A DNA stretch of 5,262 bases from Ruminococcus sp. (GTDB taxonomy: Bacteria; Bacillota; Clostridia; Oscillospirales; Ruminococcaceae). The stretch lies in assembly GCA_017622635.1 (NCBI GenBank), contig JAGAQS010000222.1, positions 1-5,262 of the forward strand. The letters are read 5' to 3'. The stretch's first letter is position 1; every line of letters starts with the position of its first letter. Both the position numbers and the translations under genes were made by a program. Shown here piece after piece: positions 1 to 5,074 of the stretch. Under the pieces are notes generated by a model, which searched no databases, was not told where the DNA came from, and saw only the letters and a list, made by a program, of their open reading frames with translations.

Positions 1-1347
1 CCCAAAGAGGTTTGCACCACACTTTCCGATCTGACAGGCTATGCGCCGAAAATGCCCGAATGGGCAACGGGTTTCTGGCAGAGCCGTCTGCGCTATGAAA
101 CGCAGGAGGAATTGCTCTCAGTTGCAAGAAAATATAAGAAACTCGGCATACCGCTTTCCGTTATTATTGCCGATTATTTCCATTGGACAGAGCAAGGCGA
201 TTACAAGTTTGACCCGAAATACTGGCCCGACGTAAAAGCTATGACAGATGAGCTTCACGGTATGAATACAAAACTGATTGTGTCTATGTGGCCAACAATA
301 AATGAACACAGCGAAAACTACCGGCATATGAGAAATAACAATATGCTTATGCGGACAGTCCACGGACCCGACAGAGTGTTTGATTTCTACGGCTGGCAGA
401 ATGAAATTGACGTTACCAATCCCGCTGCAAGGGATTTTGTGTGGAGCAAACTTAAGGAAAATTACATAGACAACGGTGTTGATGCTCTTTGGTTTGACGA
501 GGCAGAGCCTGAAATTCATCCCGAGCATTTTGACAATCTCATCTGGTATGCAGGCAGAGCTGATACGGTTGGACTTCTCTATCCTTATTACTATTCCAAA
601 ATGGCTTACGACGGTTTTAAATCCATCGGCAGAGACGATATAATCACCCTTACCCGTTGCGCATATTTAGGCAGTCAGAAGTTTGCTTCACTCGTATGGT
701 CAGGTGATATAGAATCCACCTTTGAAAGCCTCGCTTGTCAGGTCAAAGCAGGACTTAATATGGCTATGTGCGGTATTCCCTGGTGGAATACGGATATCGG
801 CGGATTCTACGGCGCGGATATTACAAGCGATTACTTTAAAGAACTTATTGTGCGTTGGTTCCAATTCGGTCTTTTCAGCCCCGTTATGCGTCTTCACGGT
901 TCCCGTAACAGACACTTTGAACCAACACCCGGACTTAAAGAGCCGAGCGGTGACCCGAATGAAATCTGGAGTTTCGGTGAAAAGAACTTTGAGATACTGA
1001 AAAACCTGATCTTTATCCGTGAAAAGCTCAGACCTTATATTCAGACACAGATGGATATTGCATCTGAAAAAGGCTATCCCGTTATGAGGCCTATGTTCTT
1101 TGAGTATCCCGATGATGAAAACTGTTATAAGCTCGACAGTCAGTATATGTTCGGCGATGATATAATCTTTGCACCTATCGTCGAGCAGGGTCAGACGGTG
1201 AAGACGGTTTATATTCCCGACGGTGAATGGATTTTAACCAAGAACAAAAAAGTATACACAAAGGGTACTTATGAAATAACGGCAGAGATTGACGAGTTTA
1301 TAGCATTCGTAAAGAAAGGTTCAGACGTAATTAAGTGTTTTGAATAA
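1..1347 (+). CDS. Glycoside hydrolase family 31 alpha-glycosidase (alpha-xylosidase/alpha-glucosidase type), C-terminal part, 5' end outside window
   Basis: The reading frame is open from base 1, with 17 codons before the first internal ATG (52), so the gene starts before the window; 448 residues are visible. GH31 enzymes release alpha-linked xylose or glucose from the non-reducing end with retention. Numbering visible residues from base 1, the barrel entry reads WATGFWQSRLRY (about 21-32). The catalytic nucleophile is expected to be D166 in LWFDEAEPE (codon 496-498), and the acid/base D236 in VWSGD (codon 706-708), preceded by an LTR motif. The RLHGSR stretch with H299 is the usual active-site Arg/His segment. 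The end (about 380-448) fits the proximal beta-domain following the barrel, with GEW near the junction. All key residues are intact. The GFWQSR motif resembles xyloglucan-type alpha-xylosidases more than YicI, but substrate cannot be fixed from this fragment. Location is unknown because the N-terminus is missing. Confidence 0.93.
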   Translation, partial: PKEVCTTLSDLTGYAPKMPEWATGFWQSRLRYETQEELLSVARKYKKLGIPLSVIIADYFHWTEQGDYKFDPKYWPDVKAMTDELHGMNTKLIVSMWPTINEHSENYRHMRNNNMLMRTVHGPDRVFDFYGWQNEIDVTNPAARDFVWSKLKENYIDNGVDALWFDEAEPEIHPEHFDNLIWYAGRADTVGLLYPYYYSKMAYDGFKSIGRDDIITLTRCAYLGSQKFASLVWSGDIESTFESLACQVKAGLNMAMCGIPWWNTDIGGFYGADITSDYFKELIVRWFQFGLFSPVMRLHGSRNRHFEPTPGLKEPSGDPNEIWSFGEKNFEILKNLIFIREKLRPYIQTQMDIASEKGYPVMRPMFFEYPDDENCYKLDSQYMFGDDIIFAPIVEQGQTVKTVYIPDGEWILTKNKKVYTKGTYEITAEIDEFIAFVKKGSDVIKCFE

Positions 1348-1366
1348 ACAAAAGCCAATTTGTCGG

Positions 1367-1396
1367 ACTCTCTCGATTTTATCGAGGGAGTTTTCT
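1367..1396 (+). terminator. Intrinsic terminator of the GH31 gene
   Basis: An 11-bp stem (ACTCTCTCGAT, 1367-1377, with ATCGAGGGAGT, 1381-1391, one G-T wobble) closes a TTT loop and is followed by a T-rich run to 1396. It begins 20 bases after the GH31 stop codon, so the GH31 transcript very probably ends here and the gene is last in its operon. Confidence 0.88.
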
Positions 1397-1507
1397 TATG
1401 CAAAACGCTGAAAATAAAATAAAAAATATCGCCGTGCGATATAACAAACTCGCGTTTTCTCCACTTTTCTCTTGTTTTCTCACTTTTTGATTTCTAACAC
1501 AATACAT
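1397..1507. other. Gene-free spacer between two same-direction terminators
   Basis: No supported gene lies here. The strip is A/T-rich with a pyrimidine-rich stretch (about 1456-1490). A 30-codon ATG frame (1398-1490) begins directly in the T-run of the preceding terminator and has no ribosome-binding site, so it is not called. A small hairpin with 6-bp arms (ATATCG, 1426-1431; CGATAT, 1437-1442) is present but is too weak to name. With the next segments this makes up the 323-base gap between GH31 and the HTH-ATPase gene. Confidence 0.6.
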
Positions 1508-1539
1508 AGCACTCGTCAGATTTTTGACGGGTGCTTTTT
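1508..1539 (+). terminator. Second intrinsic terminator, no obvious gene upstream
   Basis: AGCACTCGTCA (1508-1518) pairs with TGACGGGTGCT (1525-1535) with one G-T wobble across a 6-base loop, followed by a run of T to 1539. The T-run lies on the + side, so it acts on + transcripts. The gene before it already has its own terminator about 110 bases upstream, so this is either a back-up or the end of a lost gene or an unrecognised small RNA. Confidence 0.75.
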
Positions 1540-1550
1540 ATGCCCAAAAC

Positions 1551-1602
1551 CCTTTTATGCGCACAAAAGGTGCACAAAAGATGAACAAAAGGCGAACAAA
1601 AA
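1551..1602. repeat. Imperfect 20-bp palindrome leading into four 11-bp tandem repeats with phased A-tracts; candidate operator or bent DNA
   Basis: CCTTTTATGCGCACAAAAGG (1551-1570) is a palindrome with a single mismatched pair. Its right half opens a tandem array of four 11-base units: GCGCACAAAAG (1559-1569), GTGCACAAAAG (1570-1580), ATGAACAAAAG (1581-1591) and GCGAACAAAAA (1592-1602). Consensus is RYGMACAAAAG. The A-tracts begin at 1565, 1576, 1587 and 1598, an exact 11-base step, close to one helical turn. Such phasing is known to curve DNA, and repeated half-sites can bind regulators. The array ends 22 bases before the -35 region of the HTH-ATPase promoter. That its own HTH domain binds here is inference. 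Confidence 0.7.
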
Positions 1603-1624
1603 GTGAATTTTGCGCGAAATTCTA

Positions 1625-1652
1625 TTGTTTTTTCAAATAAACGTGTTATAAT
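1625..1652 (+). promoter_or_regulatory. Extended -10 promoter of the HTH-ATPase gene
   Basis: TATAAT (1647-1652) is a perfect -10 box preceded by TGT (1644-1646), giving the extended -10 form. The -35 candidate TTGTTT (1625-1630) is weak, with a 16-base spacer. Transcription should start near 1659, right at the GAGGTG ribosome-binding site (1659-1664), which leaves a leader of only about 12 bases. The weak -35 and the repeats just upstream suggest regulation. Confidence 0.75.
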
Positions 1653-1670
1653 ACAGTTGAGGTGATATGA

Positions 1671-3410
1671 ATGACTTTGAAAGAATTGCGCAAATCAAAA
1701 GGTTTGAATCAAGAACAGTGTGCTGAATTTCTCGGCATGTCCAAACGTAATTATCAGAAATACGAGAATGACGCAGACAAAGCAACCACTGCGAAATACT
1801 TTGCGATTTATCATAAGTTAGAGTCATTTTCGGTCCATACACCCATATCTGCTCCAATTTCAAATGAGCCGGATTTCAATACAAATGTTATAACAGGCAA
1901 CGGTCTGAAAGCGTTTTCTGAAACAGTAGCAAAATACGGCAAAAGAGACTGCTACAAATCTCTTCAGAAATTTGTAAACGGTTCTTATGACGGAAAGATT
2001 TGTATTTTGTACGGTCTTCGCAGAACAGGAAAAACAACTCTTCTTTTCCAGCTCATAAGCGACCTTCCGATTAATCAGACTGCCTATATCAAAGCACAGA
2101 CTACTGATAATATGGCGGCTCTGACAAAAGACCTGAAGAAGCTTTTTAATCTGGGATATAGATATGTATTTATTGATGAAATCACTTTGCTTGATGACTT
2201 TATCAATACATCGGCGGTTCTTTCCGATGTGTTCAGTATGATGGGAATGAAAATCGTTGTTTCGGGCACTGATTCGCTTGGTTTTGCTATGGCAAACCGC
2301 GACGAACTTTATGACCGAAGCGTTATGATTCATACGTCATATATTCCATTCAAGGAATACTCCAGACTTCTCGGTATATGTTCAATCGATGGCTATATTG
2401 AATACGGCGGTACACTAAAAATGGAAAATATGAATTTTGATGACCCTGACGCAAGTTTTGATGAAGTTGCTTTCAGAGATGATGAAAGTACAAGAAAATA
2501 CATTGATACCGCTATCAGCAGAAACATTCAGCACACACTTAAGAATGACCGTTACGGCAAATACTTTAATGAGCTGAGAGAACTTTACGACAAGGGCGAA
2601 CTGACTAACGTTATAAACCGTATTGTTGAAAGTATGAACCATAAATTTTTGCTCAGAGTTGTTCAGGAAAAATTTAAATCTCACGATTTCGGTTCAGCAA
2701 AAGAAATGCTCTTTCATGATTTTCCTGCAGACCATTCAACAGTCCTCTATGATGTGGATGAAGAAGAAATTATTGAAAGATTAAAAGCAATTATAGAAAT
2801 CAAAGAAACGAGCGAAACACAAATCGAGGTTACACAGGAGCATATCAATAAGGTTCAGAAATATTTGATTATGCTCGATTTGCTTGTCAACTGTACAGAG
2901 CGTTATGAAAGCGGAAGTCAGAGCGAGCACGTTGTTTTTTCACAACCCGGTATGCGTTATGCAATAGCAAAAGCACTCGTTTATTCTCTTATGCAGGATG
3001 CATATTTCAATTCCATATCCGAGAAAGATAAAGAATATATTGTTGCTAAAATTCTTGACGATGTCAAAGGCAGAATGTTAGAAGATATTGTTTTGTTAGA
3101 AACATTTAAGTCAGCATCCAAAGATGAAGAAGTTTTCCAATTCAAGTTTGACGTCGGCGGAGAATACGATATGGTGATTTATGATAAGAAAAATCACACT
3201 TGCCGTATCTACGAAATCAAGCACAGTACCCAGATTGCGGAAAGACAGATGCGACACTTAACCAATGCCGAAAAATGCAAAACAATCGAAGAACGATTCG
3301 GTAAAATTTCAGGTAAATATGTTCTCTATCGCGGTGAAAACAAAACAATTGATAATGTTAAATATATGAATGTAGAACAGTTTCTTTGCGAATTAAATCA
3401 TCGTTCATAA
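1671..3410 (+). CDS. XRE-type HTH / AAA_14-like ATPase / PD-(D/E)XK-fold (DUF4143-like) fusion protein, role unknown
   Basis: The product has 579 residues. Residues about 1-50 form an XRE/Cro-type helix-turn-helix (LRKSKGLNQEQCAEFLGMSK followed by YQKYE). After a linker comes a P-loop ATPase: Walker A G115-LRRT-G120-K121-T122, Walker B YVFIDE with D169-E170, and a sensor-like VVSGTDS (196-202). A mostly helical, charged middle follows. The end carries D500, then E515-I-K517 in GGEYDMVI...IYEIKHS, the D...ExK pattern of PD-(D/E)XK folds seen in DUF4143 proteins. The ATPase plus tail matches a family common in Clostridia and Treponema, usually annotated only as ATP-binding protein; the HTH fusion is the unusual part. 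ATG 1671 has GAGGTG six bases upstream; an ATG at 1667 is in another frame and leads nowhere. No signal peptide or membrane segment is visible. The gene is monocistronic, between terminators. Nuclease activity, defence or toxin function are possibilities only. Confidence 0.88.
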   Translation: MTLKELRKSKGLNQEQCAEFLGMSKRNYQKYENDADKATTAKYFAIYHKLESFSVHTPISAPISNEPDFNTNVITGNGLKAFSETVAKYGKRDCYKSLQKFVNGSYDGKICILYGLRRTGKTTLLFQLISDLPINQTAYIKAQTTDNMAALTKDLKKLFNLGYRYVFIDEITLLDDFINTSAVLSDVFSMMGMKIVVSGTDSLGFAMANRDELYDRSVMIHTSYIPFKEYSRLLGICSIDGYIEYGGTLKMENMNFDDPDASFDEVAFRDDESTRKYIDTAISRNIQHTLKNDRYGKYFNELRELYDKGELTNVINRIVESMNHKFLLRVVQEKFKSHDFGSAKEMLFHDFPADHSTVLYDVDEEEIIERLKAIIEIKETSETQIEVTQEHINKVQKYLIMLDLLVNCTERYESGSQSEHVVFSQPGMRYAIAKALVYSLMQDAYFNSISEKDKEYIVAKILDDVKGRMLEDIVLLETFKSASKDEEVFQFKFDVGGEYDMVIYDKKNHTCRIYEIKHSTQIAERQMRHLTNAEKCKTIEERFGKISGKYVLYRGENKTIDNVKYMNVEQFLCELNHRS

Positions 3411-3425
3411 TTCAAACCCAATAAC

Positions 3426-3468
3426 AAACAAAGACTTACCTTTCGTCAGGTAAGTCTTTGTTTCTTTT
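3426..3468 (+). terminator. Strong intrinsic terminator of the HTH-ATPase gene, possibly bidirectional
   Basis: A perfect 16-bp stem (AAACAAAGACTTACCT, 3426-3441, with its exact complement 3448-3463) closes a TTCGTC loop and runs into a T-rich tail. It starts 16 bases after the stop codon. Read from the - strand, the same stem ends in TTTGTTTGTTATT, a weaker U-rich tail, so it may also end the convergent WbsX-like gene, whose stop is at 3547 and which has no other good terminator. Confidence 0.92.
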
Positions 3469-3546
3469 AGAATTGTTTTTAAAAAATTTTTATTTTAGTG
3501 AATAATTTTATATTTCTAAACATATACTAATAATTTAACCATAATA

Positions 3547-4671
3547 TCATTCACCGAAAACTTCTTTTATCGCTTCAAGATAGCCGTAACCGTAAAGGTC
3601 ATCGGGCTGAAGATAGCTTGTTTCTGTCCATTCATTCCAGCTGTTTACCGTTATAAACGGAGCTTTCATAATGCCGTTTTCAAGCGCCGAATCCGCAAAA
3701 TCCTTTATTCTTTCGCAGGCGGTTTTAAAGTTTTCGGGCGTATTGTTTTCCACAACTCCGGGAATAAATTTATTGAATCTCACGTTGTTATCCCAACCAA
3801 CCGAAATATTCGGATAAAAGGGAACATTGAGTTTCTTTGTTTCCTTTTCAATTTCACCAACGTATCTGTCCGTAATCTCGGTATAATCGCCGTCAAAATC
3901 CGTTGAACAGCCCCAGTTATAGCTCGTTACGGAATCAACTCCGAGAAAACGGTACATTTCAGCAGAGTCAACACCTTTGTTGCTGTCGGAATCATCAAGC
4001 CAGTTGAAAACACGGTTGCGCCAATGAACAACCTGAAAATGAAGTCCGTCAAAGCCTGCCTCAACGGTTTTTCTGCGGAATTTATCAATACCTTTTCGGC
4101 ATTCGTCACTCGTGCCGAAAGAACGGATAAAGTTGTCTATGTCAAAAATCATATAAACGGGACAACCGTCAATCATATAATAATTTTCACGGCTGAAATA
4201 CTTTTCAATCGTTCTGTCACAGATGTTTGAAAAAATCTCGGGAGTAACAACACCGCTCCAGATGACGGTTGAAAGGTCATGGTCGGAATTCCGTTTGTCC
4301 CAGAGATGGGTTGCATCGTGGTTTGCCCACATCAGACAGAATTTCATATCCTTGTTGTTGCGTGCCTTGAGAAATCCGTCATTAAGGCAGTTTTCGAGAA
4401 ACGGACGGTTATCGTACCAATACCAGTCATAGATAAAAACGTTCACTGCGTACGAAACGGCACAGTCAATCTGCATTTCCATAACACGGCTGTCGGCTTC
4501 GTTGACGTAACCCCAGGTCGGTATTCTCGGCCAGCGGCAACCTTTGTAGCCTTTATCTGTCATCGCTTTTACCGTTTGCCATTCGCCGTAGCCTTCGGGC
4601 CAGAAAATACGTGTGCGAGGCTCATCGCCCGTATATGACGGCCAAATAAATGCAGCTATATCGTATTTCAT
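3547..4671 (-). CDS. WbsX / GH99-like domain protein (glycan-active, exact reaction unknown)
   Basis: The product has 374 residues. It matches the Glyco_tran_WbsX / GH99-like family: an N-terminal AAFIWPSY strand with GYGEW (27-31), FIYDWYWYDNRP (79-90), FCLMWANH (111-118), FYPNISVGWDN (285-295), and the C-terminal hallmark NSWNEWTE (343-350), YLQPDD (353-358), YGYGYLEA (360-367). The family is a TIM-barrel group named after an O-antigen cluster protein and related to endo-alpha-mannosidases of GH99. Members occur in polysaccharide synthesis and polysaccharide breakdown loci, and activity is rarely proven. Length is normal for a stand-alone domain. No signal peptide is seen, so it is probably cytoplasmic. 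The start ATG (4671-4669) follows GGAGG (4683-4679) with a 7-base gap, and TGA ends it at 3547. It is convergent with the HTH-ATPase gene and has its own promoter. A GH31 gene nearby fits a glycan theme, but no shared operon exists in this window. Confidence 0.87.
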   Translation of the reverse strand: MKYDIAAFIWPSYTGDEPRTRIFWPEGYGEWQTVKAMTDKGYKGCRWPRIPTWGYVNEADSRVMEMQIDCAVSYAVNVFIYDWYWYDNRPFLENCLNDGFLKARNNKDMKFCLMWANHDATHLWDKRNSDHDLSTVIWSGVVTPEIFSNICDRTIEKYFSRENYYMIDGCPVYMIFDIDNFIRSFGTSDECRKGIDKFRRKTVEAGFDGLHFQVVHWRNRVFNWLDDSDSNKGVDSAEMYRFLGVDSVTSYNWGCSTDFDGDYTEITDRYVGEIEKETKKLNVPFYPNISVGWDNNVRFNKFIPGVVENNTPENFKTACERIKDFADSALENGIMKAPFITVNSWNEWTETSYLQPDDLYGYGYLEAIKEVFGE

Positions 4672-4704
4672 GTTTTTGCCTCCGTTTCATAATGTTACGG
4701 GTTC

Positions 4705-4733
4705 AGTATATCATACGCACATATAAACATCAA
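4705..4733 (-). promoter_or_regulatory. Promoter of the WbsX/GH99-like gene
   Basis: On the - strand TTGATG (4733-4728) and TATACT (4710-4705) are separated by exactly 17 bases, and a TG one base before the -10 makes it an extended -10. Start of transcription is expected near 4698, giving a leader of about 27 bases with a good ribosome-binding site. The -35 box overlaps the foot of the hairpin at 4732-4757. Confidence 0.75.
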
Positions 4734-4757
4734 GCCGCCCGATTGCTCGGACGGCTT
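4732..4757 (-). terminator. GC-rich hairpin after the RHH gene, probable terminator with a poor U-tract
   Basis: AAGCCGCCCGA (4732-4742) pairs with TCGGACGGCTT (4747-4757) with one G-T wobble around a TTGC loop. It lies 17 bases past the stop of the ribbon-helix-helix gene, where a terminator is expected. On the - strand the tail is only CTTGATGTTT; on the + strand it is CTTTAATTGTT. Termination may therefore be incomplete, allowing some read-through into the WbsX-like gene. Confidence 0.6.
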
Positions 4758-4774
4758 TAATTGTTAATAATGAA

Positions 4775-4963
4775 TTATTTGTTTTCTTCCTGTTCTAATT
4801 TAATTTCGCCATTTTCGGCTTCAAATTCTTTTATACATTGACGAATAAGATAAAGTATCTGACCGTTTGCGGAACGACCTTCATATTTTGCAATATAGTG
4901 CAGTTTACCGTGCAAATCGGGAGAAACCTCAATTCCAAGATGTTTATTGTTTTTATTTCTCAA
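4775..4963 (-). CDS. Small ribbon-helix-helix (Arc-like) DNA-binding protein, likely autoregulator
   Basis: The product has 62 residues. HLGIEV (8-13) fits the DNA-contacting beta-strand. SPDLHGKLHYIAKYEG (14-29) is helix 1, and RSANGQILYLIRQCIKEF (30-47) is helix 2 after the Arc-type RS(x)N turn. The tail is acidic (EAENGEIKLEQEENK). RHH proteins dimerise and bind inverted or tandem repeats, often in their own promoter. No ATG is available at the start. TTG at 4963-4961 is chosen because GGCGGTGAG (4976-4968) sits just before it at good spacing, and because the promoter predicts a transcript start near 4984. An upstream TTG (4978, 67 residues) would leave a leader of about six bases and no ribosome-binding site; GTG at 4972 is also possible. 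The gene is divergent from the SLOG-like gene, and duplicated sites cover both promoters. It could be a lone regulator or the antitoxin-like half of a pair. Confidence 0.8.
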   Translation of the reverse strand: MRNKNNKHLGIEVSPDLHGKLHYIAKYEGRSANGQILYLIRQCIKEFEAENGEIKLEQEENK

Positions 4964-4981
4964 TATACTCACCGCCAAAAT

Positions 4982-4996
4982 CTTAATTTAAGTATA
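4982..4996. promoter_or_regulatory. Operator-like site O1 over the RHH -10 box
   Basis: CTTAATTTAAGTATA is 14/15 identical to the sequence at 5034-5048, 52 bases away. It begins with a perfect CTTAA-T-TTAAG inverted repeat and covers the -10 box and expected start region of the RHH gene. The most likely ligand is the RHH protein; that is inference. Confidence 0.6.
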
Positions 4997-5020
4997 TTTT
5001 AAGATTATTCTGTGGTACAA
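4991..5020 (-). promoter_or_regulatory. Promoter of the RHH gene
   Basis: On the - strand TTGTAC (5020-5015) and TATACT (4996-4991) are 18 bases apart. Transcription should begin near 4984, about 21 bases before the TTG start at 4963. The -10 box lies inside the left copy of the duplicated operator-like sequence (4982-4996), which fits self-repression. Confidence 0.65.
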
Positions 5021-5022
5021 TG

Positions 5023-5050
5023 TTGTTAGTATACTTGATTTAAGTATACT
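5023..5050 (+). promoter_or_regulatory. Promoter of the SLOG-like gene
   Basis: TTGTTA (5023-5028) and TATACT (5045-5050) are separated by 16 bases; start of transcription is expected near 5057, about 18 bases before the ATG. An alternative -10, TACTAT (5047-5052), has an 18-base spacer. The inverted repeat O2 overlaps the entire spacer and -10. Confidence 0.6.
5028..5050. promoter_or_regulatory. Operator-like inverted repeat O2 in the SLOG promoter
   Basis: AGTATACTT (5028-5036) and AAGTATACT (5042-5050) are exact inverted copies around a 5-base centre GATTT. The core CTTGATTTAAGTATA (5034-5048) is the second copy of the O1 sequence. It fills the spacer and the -10 box of the SLOG promoter, the classic position for a repressor that blocks RNA polymerase. 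Confidence 0.7.
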
Positions 5051-5074
5051 ATATTTGCAAAAGACGGTGATTAT

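Noticed and set aside
118..528. A 136-codon - strand frame opposite GH31
   Set aside because: It lies wholly antisense to the GH31 catalytic region, which has intact motifs; the translation shows no recognisable domain.
1398..1490. A 30-codon + strand ORF starting MQNAENKIKN
   Set aside because: It begins inside the T-run of the GH31 terminator, has no ribosome-binding site or promoter, and its composition follows the A/T- and pyrimidine-rich base make-up of the spacer.
1559..1602. CRISPR array or replication iterons
   Set aside because: Units are 11 bases with no spacers, so not CRISPR; no replication initiator gene or DnaA-box cluster accompanies them, so an origin is not supported.
1667..1669. 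ATG four bases before the chosen HTH-ATPase start
   Set aside because: It is in a different frame, only two bases from the ribosome-binding site, and does not encode the HTH domain.
1860..2333. A 157-codon - strand frame opposite the HTH-ATPase gene
   Set aside because: It is antisense to the P-loop region, cysteine- and serine-rich without domain character, and has no associated promoter; it is a shadow of the real gene.
3480..3492. AT-rich near-palindrome TAAAAAATTTTTA as a second terminator
   Set aside because: It contains no G/C pairs and the arms are unequal, so a stable terminator stem is unlikely.
4279..4638. A 119-codon + strand frame opposite the WbsX-like gene
   Set aside because: It is antisense to well-matched family motifs and has no family resemblance of its own.
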